Source: Adiantum capillus-veneris
Taxonomy: Eukaryota; Streptophyta; Polypodiopsida; Polypodiales; Pteridaceae
DNA length: 64,000 nucleotides
NCBI GenBank assembly: GCA_014529385.2
Contig: CM043952.1
Span: forward strand, 151,927,057-151,991,056
Direction: 5' to 3'
The notes beneath the pieces are model-generated. The model worked only from the letters and a program-made list of their open reading frames with translations. It ran no database searches and had not been told where the DNA came from. Below, in pieces: positions 13,081-25,483 of the stretch (within the stretch, counting starts at the first letter, position 1; every line of letters begins with the position of its first letter). A program made the position numbers and the translations under genes.

Positions 13081-13885
13081 CTATATGTCTAAAGTTCCAT
13101 ATGCTGCAGCGGTAGGTTCTCTAATGTAGGCTATGGTCTGGACAAGGCCAGATATTGCACATGCAGTGGGAGTTGTGAGTAGGTTCATGGACAACCCAGG
13201 TAAAGAGCATTGGCAAGCTGTGAAGCGGATACTTAGGTATCTAAAAAGGACAACAACAAATGCTTTGTATTTTGGAGGAACTAATATTTTTCTAGAAGGG
13301 TATGTTGATGCAGATATGGAAGGTGACAAAGACACTCGAAGGAGCACTACTGGCTATGTGTTCACGGTTGGAGGCACAACAGTAAGCTGGGCTTCAAAGC
13401 TGCAGAAAGTGGTGTCACTTTCTACCACAGAAGTAGAGTATGTAGCAATGACGGAGGCAAGCAAAGAAATTATGTGGTTTCACAGATTCTTAGAAGAGCT
13501 TGGATTATGTGTCTTGTACAGTGATAGCCAAAGCGCTATACATCTTGCAAAGAACTCTGACTATTTTGAGGCGCACAGTGCACAAGATTTTGTTGGTGCT
13601 TTCGGCTTGTCTGTTAGCTTGTGGGTGATAGGGTGTTGATTTGCGATGGACCACCATGAATATGTCAAGGAGGCTTTCAATGACGTTTAGAAAGTGTGTT
13701 CCCCCTTTCATTCAAGGACAAAGCACATTGAGGTGAGATATCACTTCATACGCACTCTTTTGGAAGAGGGACAGCTAAAGCTAGGAAAGGTGCATACAAG
13801 TGAAAATCCTGCAGACATGTTTACAAAGGTGGTCAACAAGGAGACGTTGAGCTTTTTCTCATCTTCAATCGGCATTCAAGGATAA
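13081..13885 (+). pseudogene. Copia-1 RNase H with embedded foreign segment
   Basis: VGSLM then a stop at 13126, then TRPDIAHAVGVVSRFM, KEHWQAVKRILRYLK, YVDADMEGDKDTRRSTTGY, SLSTTEVEYVAM and SDSQSAIHLAKNS show the copia RNase H with its D-E-D residues. The normal continuation FHSRTKHIEVRYHFIR appears only from 13706, after a ~148-bp insert. It ends ENPADMFTKVV ... GIQG at 13885. Confidence 0.87.
13558..13705 (-). mobile_element. Antisense gypsy integrase fragment inside Copia-1 RNase H
   Basis: On the minus strand this insert encodes GTHFLNVIESLLDIF, VVHRKSTPYHPQANRQAEST and NKILCT, the DDE-core region around the catalytic Glu of Ty3/gypsy integrases. It lies antisense between HLAKNS and FHSRTKHIE of the copia RNase H. 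It matches neither the Gypsy-1 nor the Gypsy-2 integrase in this window at residue level. No LTR or clear target duplication is seen. Confidence 0.8.
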
Positions 13886-14273
13886 GAAGCCAAGATGGAA
13901 AGTAGTCACAGGTTTGGTTTGGAGATCAGTCTCCAAGTGGGAGATTGATAAGTATGGAGCCTGATTTACCCCTTGTAATTTTTTGTGGTAAAAGCGCACA
14001 TTTGTAAGGCTCCCATTACGAGGAGAAGCCATCGTGTGTGAAGAAAAATCACTCACCAGAAACCAAAATTTTCACGGCCAAGAATCAAGGGCAACTTTCG
14101 CCGGAATATTCCTTTTTGCCGGTATATTATGGACGGACGGCGACCGGAAAGTGGTCGGAAAATGACCGATCGGTTGGCCGGTTAGCCAGTGGGCCGGTAG
14201 TAATTGGCCGGTGGCCGGTGGTCGGAAGTCAATTGCCGGTGGCTGAATTCAAAAGCGGATTTGTCTACACAAG

Positions 14274-14446
14274 GACGACCACACATGGACGGATTGGAGG
14301 GTCCGATTTGGACTTATTCGCAGAAGGGCGGCTACACATGGACGGATTGGAGGGTCCAATTTGGACTTATTCGCACAAGGGCGGCCACACATGGACGAAT
14401 TGGAGGGTCCGATTTGGACTTATTCGCACAAGGTCGGCTACACATG
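14274..14446 (+). repeat. 53-bp tandem repeat in the Copia-1 LTR
   Basis: Three full units (14274-14326, 14327-14379, 14380-14432) and a partial fourth. Each contains ACACATGGACGGATTGGAGG and TTTGGACTTATTCGCA with a few substitutions. They lie ~40-200 bp upstream of the TATA box, where LTR enhancers usually lie. Confidence 0.93.
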
Positions 14447-14481
14447 GCTGCCTCTCATAAGAGAGGACAGCCCTTTTGGCC

Positions 14482-14489
14482 TATAAAAG
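14482..14489 (+). promoter_or_regulatory. TATA box of the Copia-1 LTR
   Basis: TATAAAAG in GGCCTATAAAAGGAGGCC, in the middle of the LTR and downstream of the tandem repeats, as expected for the U3 promoter. Transcription would start roughly 25-35 bp downstream. Confidence 0.7.
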
Positions 14490-14794
14490 GAGGCCATTTC
14501 TACACACATTTCATAGTGTGAAGTTGATGCAACAAGGTGAATGTGAGGAGGTGAGAATGAAGCAAGGCAGGAGCTCTATTAAGGGTTTAATCCCTTTGTA
14601 AACTACTTCTTCTTTTGAAGTGCTAAAGCCATTGAGTGGCTGCTTTCCTGTGGACGTAGCCCACATTGAGTGAACCACGTATATCTTGTTTACTATCTCT
14701 CTCTCTACTCTATAATCTCTTGTGTGTGAAATCTATCTCTCTCCATTAAGTAATCTACTCAAATATCTATTTAGCTACGTCTTATTTCTTAACA

Positions 14795-15429
14795 TACAAT
14801 TCATGATCTCAGTTTTGGTGATGAAATTGTTGCATTTGGCCTTTTGTGCCGTGGGCTGTATAAGCTCACTTTGTATGACAAGTGTTGACAAAATTTTGCA
14901 AATGCTGTTGCAGATTCAAGGGCTATTTTAGATGCAAAACTTTGGCATGTACATTTTGATCATCTGAATTTTGCAAGTTTGCTGCGTTTGCAGAAATCTG
15001 CTATGGTTGCTTCTTTGCCGCCTCTTGAAGCACCTGTCAAACATGTTTTTGAAGGATGTATTTTGGGTAAGATGCATCGTTCTAAGTTTCCAAAGGATGG
15101 TTCATTTCGGGCCACATGCAGGTTGCAGCTTGTGCATAGTGATGTTTGTGGGCCCATGCAAACTCCGTCCTTGGGCAATTACCTTTACTTCGTTACTTTC
15201 TTTGATAATTACTCCAGGCATGCATGGGTATTTCCGCTTAAAGTGAAGTACGAAGTTTTTGTGTGCTTCAAACAATTTCTGGCTATGGCTGAAAATGTCT
15301 CGAAATGTACTATGGGCACCCTCCTTTCCGATTGAGGGGGGGAGTATATGTCTCATGAATTCAATGCATTTCTGGTTAGTTGTGGGATAAAACACCAATG
15401 TACAGTGCCTTATACACCTCAGCAAAATG
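14795..15429 (+). pseudogene. Copia-2 integrase, 5' portion
   Basis: Reads from an IHDLSFGDEIVAFG block through the zinc-finger region (KLWHVHFDHLN ... EGCILGK) to the integrase core (LVHSDVCGPMQTPSLG, FFDNYSRHAWVFPLK) and SCGIKHQ ... YTPQQN, where it is interrupted. A stop lies before QNFANAV and another before GGEYMS. The same region is present in Copia-3 on the minus strand. Everything 5' of this point is replaced by the Copia-1 LTR. Confidence 0.87.
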
Positions 15430-16514
15430 AGAGTCCTACCAAACACCGAGCAAGATTTTTTGAGCAAACCAAAAATCGAGCGAGATTTGTAAGCACATAA
15501 GTGAATAGAGAAGATAGTTTCACAAGGAAGGTGGGCGAGCTACAATAGAAGAGGGGTTGAGCTGCACGAATCAATAGCATACATAATGGGAATAGATAAA
15601 TCATAAGTTGTGGGTGATACTAGGCATCAGTGGACTATGGCACATGTGTAGAAGGCATTAGTAGGCACCACAACAAGTTGAGAGTTATTTGTTTGAATAA
15701 AATGAAGTGCTACATGGACTTGATTGGGCACTTGCCATGATGGAATGGTGAGGGATTTTGGAAAATTACTTATTTTTCTCATCATTAGGTCTTCTAGATT
15801 TAATCTCAAGAAGGCATTTTTTTAAAATGACAAGTTTTTTTAAGAGTATCGAAGTTTTTTCAAAATCTTAGGACACTTTTATGCCCTGTCCGATTACCAA
15901 CCTAATGTTAAATTCCAAGTTAGTATTCTTCAAAATTAGTTGTGCTTTGACAACATGCTCAAGAGGGCAAACAAAACATGTGCTTCGCTAAGGCCCCTTT
16001 CACAAGCAAGAAAATGGGTGGTCCAACCATAAAGGTGGGCTAATTAGTATGAGCCTTGGTGCACATCCTATCATGCACGTTGGTTGGCATGCAAGAATGA
16101 GTCTTAACTTTGATGATTTGGGCTCTATGGTGTTGCTTGGACGTATGGGTGACCTCTTCATCCATTCCTCCTCTCACTCGTAACAACTTTTAAAAATATG
16201 ATTGCCCCTCATTTGCACATATACTAAAGGCCCTTCCCATTTGTGACCCATTTACATGGATAGGTACACTCTTTCTATGAGGGCTCCCTACCCACACTAC
16301 CTATGGGCAATTGGCATCATGTTAGTGAGAAATATTTGCTTCTCTAATATTTGCTTGTTTCTAAAGATAAAAGGATACTCTTCTTGCCAAAATTCTTTGG
16401 AAAATAAATAAAAATTTGAGGATTTTTCTCTGATATACAATGCATTGCAAACACAAAGCCTAGGCGTATGAGTGCTTATACGGATAATTGATACCTAATT
16501 TCAAACTCCTAGAA

Positions 16515-16516
<2 letters not shown>

Positions 16517-16583
<67 letters not shown>

Positions 16584-16586
16584 GAA
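16517..16586. repeat. (AG)n microsatellite
   Basis: AG array with one interruption near its end, inside the TIR element. Confidence 0.95.
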
Positions 16587-16782
16587 TCATTGTTCACATA
16601 TCTTGATTTATAGTGTAAACTTCTCCGTTGAGCATAAGATTTCAAAATGCGAATTTCAAGATGGAAGAGTTGGCATCTTTTTAGATTTCATTTGGATATC
16701 TTAGATTTGGGCATAAACTATGTTTTTACAATAGTTGTTTTGAGGAGTGGAGAACGCTTGCAAAAATAGAAAGAGAATCTCT

Positions 16783-16816
16783 CTCTAGCCATCCATGCCG
16801 GTGTGGATGGCTAGAG
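16783..16816. repeat. 13-bp inverted repeat, copy 1
   Basis: CTCTAGCCATCCA and TGGATGGCTAGAG around an 8-nt loop. The preceding AACGCTTGCAAAAA and following GAGAGGATGGG recur near 17505-17615, where a related hairpin stands. Confidence 0.85.
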
Positions 16817-17177
16817 GTGGGAGAGGATGGGCAAAACAGAATGAAGAAAGAGTGAATTTGGATACCTTAGATTTACATTGGTTTAAATTATATCATTATA
16901 TTGTGTACATACTGGTACAACCTTTATTATATTCAATACTTCATAGGATACCTTCTTGGATCCCATCCTCAAGTTCCAATGCTATACTAAGATTGATCTC
17001 TAGTAAAAGGCAGATGAGAGATTCAAACTCACAATGTTTTGTGCGATCTCCTAAAGTTCAACTCACCTAGCCAACCCGACATCCAACAGTTGATGTTGTC
17101 TCAAGCGATCCACAAGCTTAAAAAAAAAGTTTTACCTGCTCTGTGCCCATAGCCCCCATCGACCGTCCTCGTATCTC

Positions 17178-17335
<158 letters not shown>

Positions 17336-17580
17336 GCGCGCCGCAGTCGGAACCTCCAGCTTGGATTTTTTTCGCCCGTATCTGCCAAGATTCGTCAATA
17401 TTGGCTTTTTTCCGTCCGTTTCTACCAAGATTCACCAATAGTGGCTTTTTCGTGAATCATGGGAACATACTCAAGTCAATGAAAATAAAATGGGGGAGTG
17501 TGGCTAGAGGGAGGGAGAGGATGGGTAAACTTAGAAATGGGGGAGTGAAGAACGCTTGCAAAAACAATAGAAAAATATCT

Positions 17581-17614
17581 CTCTACCCATCCGCGCCGGC
17601 GTGGATGGCTAGAG
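17581..17614. repeat. Inverted repeat, copy 2
   Basis: CTCTACCCATCC and GGATGGCTAGAG around a GC-rich loop, preceded by GTGAAGAACGCTTGCAAAAA as in the copy at 16783, and followed by a short (AG)n run. Confidence 0.8.
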
Positions 17615-17919
17615 AGAGAGAGAGAGAGATCTTTTGCCGATTATATAATTGGAATGGCGAAGGCGATTGTAGCAGAGATGATGATATTGGGCTCATAGGC
17701 AGCATCCCTGAGTGCCAACCCTGCTTTAAGCCACGATATGTGAGGATGCCATTTTGTTTTGGCTGCACCGGCTCGCAGAAGAGGACTACAGCCTTTTGCC
17801 AATATTGGCTTTTTTTTCGCGCGTTTCTGCCAAGAGAGAGAGGCACGTGGCTCTTATTGCTTTGCCTGTACAATTTTGTAGTAGCTTGTACAAAGAGATC
17901 AAGGGATGGTGGCAGCTTG

Positions 17920-18212
<293 letters not shown>

Positions 18213-19265
18213 TTTTGCAGGGTGGAGTTGTTGTCGCTGCAACCATGTGGGAGAGGCCCTCGCCAAGGGAGCAGCTGTGGTTGACGACGAGCAGGGCAGA
18301 CGTAGGCCATTAGATTCTGGAGGAGGGCGGATGCTGGGATGAGGGGAAGAAGGAAAGCATGAGAGGGCTCAATTTAATATCGTGCCGTTTTCAATTTCAG
18401 AAGTGCCAGTTGAGTGCAAGGGGAAAATGTGAAATTTCGCCCCAAAATATAGAAGAATAGTGTAAAACCTGAAAAACTAACATAATTTTTTAAAATTTCC
18501 TCTTGGAAAATTAAGGAAAGGAATTTTGTATGTTTGGAAAAATGATTTTTCCCGAACACTGATGGTGAGAGACTGGGCCGGCGCAGGAGCGGCAATGGGG
18601 GGGTTTGCAAGCGCTGCAGAACACAGCGGGCCAACAACAGTAAATAGGGCGCCATTCTCGAAGCGAATGTCAGCACAAAGAGACAGTCACACATAGAGGT
18701 TAATTCTTTTGTAAGAGAGAGAAGAAGAGAATTTTAACATCGTAGGAAACTATCCCGAGAGACCTTAAAAATCTATTCGATGAGGAGAGTTGAACTCAAG
18801 AGAGAGATATGGCCGTTGGGTTTGCAATGGAAGTTGTGTATCGGGGCTCCAAGAGGCGCATCACGATCATAATTTAGAAATGTCTTGGATAAGGGCTTAG
18901 AGATTCCAACAAGAAAAAAGATAATTAACCTTTTTCTCACCCAAACTCGTTTGTTTCGCTGATATCTTTCTTCTCTTCTTCTTCTTCACACAAGTTCAAG
19001 AAACACTCTCCTTGGTACACCACTAATAATGATGATAACTCTCTCAACCTCACACTCTTCCATCAGTGCACCTTGATAAACCCACCGCCCAGATTTTAAC
19101 GTTTTTCAATATCACCTATGTCAACACCACCAAATTCTTCTCCGCAATGGTAGGGTAGCCAAAGTGAACATATACCATGTTATGGGGTTTCTAAAAAGAA
19201 TGGCCACACAAAGTCAGAACCCTAGGACAAATACCATTACATTGATACAGTAACTTCAAATATTA

Positions 19266-19382
<117 letters not shown>

Positions 19383-19910
19383 TAAGCTCCTCTTTCCCTT
19401 GCACTCTTGTCCTTTATGAAAATAGAGGAAGTGGAAGGAGAGTGCATTTTGGGTATAGAAGGTTTTTTCCACTAGCCAAAACTTGTGACGAATGGAGAGG
19501 TTATGGATATATACATGGCATCCGCATTATACAAACTACCCGATTTCAAGTCATGCCATTTATATGAGTGGCAAGGAGCTTTATTTTTTTCACATGCAGG
19601 TAGGGGTATGGGGGCCACTTGATTTTATAATCCCATTTTTATGGAACAATTGAATTGTACAATAGATTTTCTATCCCATAGGAGACACTTTGCACAAGCA
19701 CATGTTCAAGGAGAGCTCTTTGCACAAAAATCTTGGGGAGGTGCTAGTAGTGAAAAGGTGGGAACTTGTTTTATTGCTTGTTTTGAAGCTTGAAATACAT
19801 ATGAGAACCTTGATTGTTTTTGGTTTCTTAATAATGTACCTTGTCTTGTCTTGCTCGGTTTAGGGATCACTCAAAAAATCTCGCTCGAGGTTAGGGATTC
19901 CTCCAAAATG

Positions 19911-20712
19911 GTGTTGCTGAGAGGAAAAATAGGTCACTTATGGAAATGGCACGATGTATGGTCAAAAGTCAAGCTTTGTCGCATTCTTTTTGGCTTGAGG
20001 CCATCATGTGTGCCACTTATGTACTAAACAGGTGTCCTACAAAAGCTTTGCAATCTATTACTCCATATGAAGCATGGTATGATAGAAAGCCTTCTATTGA
20101 GCACATGCGTGTTTTTGGCTGTTTGGCATATTCTTTGGTGCCACATACACAGCGCATAAAATTGGATGATAAGGCTGTCAAATGTATTTTTTTTGGTTAT
20201 AGTGCTAAAAGCAAAGGTTACAGGTTGTATCATTCGCAAACAAAAGGTATTCTGGTTTCACGAGATGCAGTGTTTGTGGAAGATTCTGTTCAGCCCTTGC
20301 TGTCATGTACTAGAGACAGTAATGTAAGTTCACAGGACATTTATAACACTTTGTTGCCTCTTTTCAGTGGTGGAGTAAAAATGTAAGTTCCAATGAGGCA
20401 AATGTACAGCCTATGGGAGTTTTTGAAAATGTTACAGATCAGCCTATTACTGATGCAGATGTACATGATGTACTTGATGAGGAAAGGGCTGAAAATGAGC
20501 AGGCTAGAGGTATGCCAAAATGGCTGGTGCACACTTTGCGTGACAGTAAATTGGATGCACCTTTGTCTAGTCGTACTCGTTCAGGCTCTCGCCATGCATC
20601 TTATGCATTAGATTGTTATGCTTTGGCTGTGTCTAGCTTACATGATGTTGAGGAGCCTATGTCTTTTGATAAAGCACAAAATTCAAAAAAATGGATGGCT
20701 GCCATGCAATGA
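19911..20712 (+). pseudogene. Copia-2 integrase C-terminus and linker
   Basis: Resumes with GVAERKNRSLMEMA (catalytic Glu) and continues FWLEAIMCATYVLNRCPTKA, MRVFGCLAY and SRDAVFVE to a frameshift near 20375. The next frame runs MGVFENVTDQP ... SRTRSGSRHASYA ... WMAAMQ and stops at a TGA at 20710, before EYDAIIENDTWTL. The same blocks are in Copia-3. Confidence 0.87.
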
Positions 20713-22153
20713 GAATATGATGCAATTATAGAAAATGACACATGGACTTTATGTGATTTGCCTCCTGGCAAAAAGGCCATTGGTAGGAAGTGGATTTACA
20801 AGTTGAAATGCAAGTCGGATGGTGAGATCGATCACCATAAGGCTCGCCTTGTTGCAAAGGGTTATGTACAACAAAAAGGCATAGATTATGAAGAGACCTT
20901 TTCTTCCACTTGTCGTATGACTATTGTACGTTTTCTATGTGCATTGGCATCTCATTTTGGTTGGGATGTACATCAATCAGAGATTGTTATGGCTTTCTTG
21001 AATGGTGACATATTTGAGGAAGTTTATGTAACGCAGCCTCCCGGTTTTGTCATAAAAGGACAAGAGGACAAAGTGTGCATATGTAAGAAGGCTTTGTATG
21101 GGTTGAAGCAATCTCCTCATGCTTGGTATGAGAAAGCTGACAATCATTTGGTCAAACGAGGCTTTCGTAACAGTCCAACAGAAAGCACATTGTATGTAAA
21201 GCGTGAGGTGATGTACTTCTCATTGTGGTTCTTTATGTCGATGATTTGCTGATCACTGGACCAAATGAGAGACATATTGCTGAATTTAAGGCTGATTTGA
21301 ATGCTACTTTCAAGATGAAAGATTTGGGGCTGTTGCATCATTACTTGGGTATACAATTTAAGTAGTGTGATGGTGGTATTTCCTTGTGTCAGAAAAATTA
21401 CCTAGAGACATTGCTATGTAAATTTGGACTTGAGGATTGCAAACCTATTGCCACTCCCATGGAAATAGGTTTGAAGTTGAGTCTACATGATGCTGATGAT
21501 CCTGCTGATGACACTCTTTATCAAACTGCTGTTGGCTGCCTCATTTATGTATGCAACACGAGACCGAATATTCAGTTTGCAGTCTCACAGGTCATCAGAT
21601 TTATGCATAGCCCAGGGTCTAAGCATTGGCAGGCTGTCAAGAGGATTTTCCGCTACCTTAGTGGAACTTTACATCTTGGCTTGTTTTATCCCAAGGGGGG
21701 ATCATTGCCGCCGGACTTACATGCTTTTTCGGACTTAGATTGGGCTGGTTGTTTTGACACGTGAGTGTCCACAAGTGGTTTTTGTTTCATGCTTGGCAGT
21801 TCATGTATATCATGGTTGAGCAAGAAGCAACCTACTGTGGTCACTTTGAGTTGTGAGGCTGAGTACAGGGCAGTATTCACAGCTACGGTTGAGTGTGTAT
21901 GGCTCAGACGCCTTACGGGGCTGATTTGGGTGTTGGACAGGACATTGCCAACACTATCTACATTGACAGTCAGAGCGCATTGGTAGTTGCGAGGAACCCA
22001 GTTTTTCATGCTCGCACAAAGCACATTGAGGTGCATTACCACTATGTCAGGGAGAGGCTCTCAGCAGGAGAGATCAACCTGCTGGCTTATGTGCCAACAC
22101 AGGACAACCTTGCAGATCTTTTCACAAAGGCATTGTCTCGTGAGAAGCTTTAA
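20713..22153 (+). pseudogene. Copia-2 reverse transcriptase and RNase H
   Basis: RT: RKWIYKLKCKSDGEIDHHKA, WDVHQSEIVMAFLNGD (motif A region), ALYGLKQSPHAWYEK. A frameshift near 21216 precedes VVLYVDDLLITG (catalytic DD); FKMKDLGLLHHYLGIQF leads to a stop at ~21364. RNase H follows: KHWQAVKRIFRYLSG, SDLDWAGCFDT, a stop at 21763, then SWLSKKQPTVV, SCEAEYRAV, a frameshift, SQSALVVARNPVFHARTKHI and QDNLADLFTKALSREKL, ending at 22153. At least four breaks make it inactive. Confidence 0.88.
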
Positions 22154-22270
22154 GCTTTCCGGAAAGCTTTGGGCTTACTCCCCTTTGTGTACTGATCATG
22201 TCCTCAGCGCGTGGCACTTCCCTTTACTCATGTGCCAGCTCTCGTTCACCGCATCACTCCAGGGGGGATT

Positions 22271-22493
22271 TGTTACCATATACACGTGGTAGTGATATGT
22301 GTGAACACACTAGGAGCGCCGGGGCATTTTTTCCCTCTTTAGGAGGTTTTTTCCCCTAAGCATTGTATATACGCCCATCACTCTAGGGCTATCTATCTTT
22401 CGCATAATAAGTAACACACTCTCTATTGTGTGCCTCGAGCTTCCTTCATCTTCTCCAAGCTGTGTGCGTTTCTCTGCAACCCTGATTCCAACA
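22271..22493 (+). repeat. Copia-2 3' LTR
   Basis: Directly after the polypurine tract CCAGGGGGGATT comes TGTTACCATATACACGTGG; the LTR ends GATTCCAACA, 223 bp, with TG...CA ends. It matches in reverse orientation both Copia-3 LTRs (46863-47087 and 61133-61359). The flank after it begins CGATCCATATTGG. Confidence 0.9.
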
Positions 22494-25000
22494 CGATCCA
22501 TATTGGACAGCCTATTGGGGTGAAACTTTGCGAGCTTGTTCCTATAGTCTATCCTAACACACATGTGAAGTTATTTTTAAATTTGGACTAGTTTATCTCT
22601 AGTTTTCCCAATTTTTGAATTTGTTCCTAGAGATATGTGGTTTTAGGTGGTACTTTAGATCCCTGATGGTGATCGCTCATGTTGGCATTTTGAGCATTAT
22701 AAGCTTTGGAGCTAAACAAGGATCCCAATCCCAGCTCGTTGTTAATTTCCATTGCATTTGGAGTCTGTTTGGATTCTTCTAGGCTCTGTGACACTTTGAT
22801 TCATTTCTTAGGCATTTTTGGGCATTGCTTGAGTTACAATAAGTTCACAACTTCATTTGATACCCACAATTTACCCAAGGGTACAATTTCTGCACTTGAC
22901 ACTTAGACTATGCTTAAATTTGAGAATCATAGCACTTGAAACTACCAAATACTGATTTTTTGCCACATCTCATACTCTTTGACTTGTGCACACAATCTGC
23001 AACCAACTTCTGACAATTTTGGCTCAAGGGATCATGGATTGACCAAACCTTGGGATAGCATGTGGACATGATTTCTACACCTATGGTCCACTTTTTCCTG
23101 GGTTTGGGGCCAATTTTTCCCAGTGTGGGCCAAAATGACCATTTGGAGAGATTGACTTTTCCATCTGGCTTGATTTTTGGTGATCTCCAAGTCCATTTTG
23201 ACTCAAATTTTTAGTACTCTTTTCCAAGGCACGTTAAAACTGTGTGGGATTTTTTTTTTCATTTTGGCATGTTGGGGGACATGGATTGCGATCCATGTTC
23301 AATAACAATATTTAATTGTGATTACATGGTTAGGTTCTCTAGGTGAGGGGGGACCTTCCGATATACTTTCTTTGAATTTGAACTTGGATTTCCCTTCCAA
23401 AAGCCTTTTGTAAGTTTGCACAAATCCCTAATTTGATCTGATTGATTTTGATTTGTGTGCATGTGTGGGTGTTTTTGGCAATTCACACATGTTGTAGAGA
23501 TGAAGAGGATCATATTTGATTGATGTGGTGAAGAGTGGGCGTCTCGTGTGGCTGTAGTAGGCAAAACTGTGGCACTATGCTCTAGGTCACACAAGCTCTG
23601 TAGCTCTCTCTCTGAACCGTCTAAAGGTAAATGAGGTGTTTTCTGTCCTTTTTGACTATATGTGCCCGGCTTGCCCCTAATGCAGTGTGTACACTTACCT
23701 TATTTGCCCAATTTTTGTATGACATACCACCTGCGACTTAGATGACTCATCATCTGGACTTCTGGTTGTCTTTTGCTCCTGATTTTGCAATTCTAGTTTG
23801 TTTGAAGTTAGCCCTACATTCTAGTCATCTTTTGCTCTTGATTTTGCAATTTTGATATGTTTGAAGTTAGCCCTAAATTTGACTTTTGCCGTATCATTCC
23901 ATATTTGTCATGCTCAAAGCTCTTGCTTTCAGATCTCGACTCCAAAATTCTTGGCTCTGCTTATTCATTTCTGATCATTATTAGGTTAAAAAGCAAAGAA
24001 AACTACTCAAAACTATTATTATTTGGCCAAAAAATTTACCAAAATTATTATGCACACTTGTATGTACATACTCTCACTCTAAGTATTTCTTTCGTCAAAA
24101 TTTGTCGATATGGATCACTACTTTGCCAGACGAGTAGAAAACTACTAAAAGTTGTCAAAAACAAAAAAACATTAAGCATCAAACACACTTTATACACTGT
24201 ACACATAATCTCTCAACATCATGCAGGCTAGTATCTTACAATTTGCTATGTTAGCTACTGTAGCCACTGTTGTTACTCCCCCCTTCCCATTCTGAGTCAC
24301 TCCGGATGAAGGTCGTGCTATGTGCAATGGGTGAAAACGAGGTGTCTATACACGGCCATGTACGGTGGCACTATTATGCTTAGAGAAGAGATGCATTTGG
24401 TAACACAATGTTGTGTAAGAGGTGGGTACTAAACCAACTATTCAGTGGTTCTTGTTGGTGAGGTTTCATCCTATGTGCGTTTTCCGAACAGAAGTTTTTG
24501 AAGCGCAAATGCTCTCTCTTTTATGGTTGGTTTTGTGATTAGCCGTGTGTGGCCAAGAGATGATTGGTTTGTACTTTAAAGATCCATTTGATGCTTGTCT
24601 CAGGAGATTGTGACGAGATCCGATTGTTTGTTGGTTTCTTTTTCCATTCCCATTGGGGTATTGTTGATTTCTGTTGTAGCTCCACTTTGGCTTTGGGAAT
24701 TCATTTACAATTTGTGAAGCGTGTTGAAGCTTGAATTGATCAATTTAATTTTTGATTTTGGTTTTGTTTAGCTTGGTTTCTTTTGGCAATTGAAAATCTG
24801 TGTGGTGGTGAGGCGTAGGATCAAGTAACGAGCAGTGTCTTTTTGGATCCATATCTGTGTTGGTTTTGATGCCATGATTGATTTCTAGATCTAGACTATG
24901 GTAATTCTGTTTGCGCAATTACTGGCAGGTAGTTATGGTGTAGAAGCAAGCAATTATTCCCATGTTTCACAGCCAATTGAATCCTTTTGTTCATCCCAGA
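22494..25000. other. Noncoding region with one ATGGATC palindrome
   Basis: No credible gene. The only feature seen is GGGGGACATGGATTGCGATCCATG at 23274-23297, related to four palindromes near 61.5-62.3 kb. A half-palindrome CGATCCAT adjoins the Copia-2 LTR at 22494, and a looser relative (ATCATGGATTGA) lies near 23034. Confidence 0.6.
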
Positions 25001-25049
25001 TGTGATTTGTTTACGTGAATGGTGTAACAAAATACTGGCCTTGAGATAA

Positions 25050-25387
25050 TAATGATGGGTGTCATCTTTTCAATCTGGAACAACTTTGTAAGTTTGCATC
25101 CATAAAACTCTCAAAATGATATGCTCATTGAAATTTGTATCAGCCATAATTCGGAACCAATGTGGGCAATGGTTTCCATCGACGTTAATTGAGACATTGG
25201 CTTATGCCAAACTAACCATGGTTTTGTTGTTGGCTGCTTTGAGTTCAATCTGGGTTTTTTTAATCATGGACTCTAAAAATAATTTTAGATAGGTTGAATA
25301 TTTCATAGCTTTGATATGTACTCCAGTATCCACAAGTTCTCTTTTGGTTGTGCCATTGGCTAGCTGGACATTGATTTGAGCATCCAT
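25050..25387 (-). pseudogene. Second gypsy-type protease fragment
   Basis: Minus-strand frame from 25387: VQLANGTTKRELVDTGVHIK, with a DTG protease motif, then TYLKLFL, KTQIELKAANNK, and in other frames PHWFRIMADTNFNEH further left. These are typical of the aspartic protease of gypsy elements. It lies 3' of the integrase module of Gypsy-3, which already has its own protease at 28.4-28.9 kb, so it should come from a different element or a rearrangement. Confidence 0.6.
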
Positions 25388-25483
25388 ACTGCTAAGCCAA
25401 GTTTGCTCGACTTGAATTGTTGCAATTGGAGGTGGTGGTTGATGTTGTTCCTTTTGCTTTAAACTCCATAATTTAGCTTCCTC

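Larger units (their letters stand above)
10770..14794 (+). mobile_element. Copia-1: 5'-truncated Ty1/copia retrotransposon
   Basis: Gag C-terminus, protease, integrase, RT and RNase H in copia order (PR-IN-RT-RNH), then a polypurine tract (CCAAGTGGGAGAT) and an 849-bp LTR. No matching 5' LTR or gag N-terminus is present; recognisable Gag begins near EEIRRRSTGESSSA, so the 5' end is truncated. Lesions include a stop and frameshift at ~11663, a large RT deletion at ~12690, stops at 13067 and 13126, and a foreign insert in RNase H at about 13558-13705. Confidence 0.88.
13946..14794 (+). repeat. Copia-1 3' LTR
   Basis: Begins TGATAAGTATGGAGCC straight after the polypurine tract and ends CTTATTTCTTAACA, giving TG...CA ends and 849 bp. 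It contains a CCGGT-rich segment (14140-14245), a 53-bp tandem repeat, a TATA box and a pyrimidine-rich 3' part. The next base enters Copia-2 coding sequence. Confidence 0.82.

Noticed and set aside
13865-14056. Minus-strand frame over the Copia-1 3' end
   Set aside because: Shadow of the RNase H end and LTR; no domain.
14274-14446. CRISPR-like array of 53-bp units
   Set aside because: Units are head-to-tail without unique spacers and lie in an LTR of a eukaryotic retrotransposon.
24300-25000. Possible host gene in the GT-rich stretch left of Gypsy-3
   Set aside because: No open frame of useful length, no splice pattern or domain was visible.
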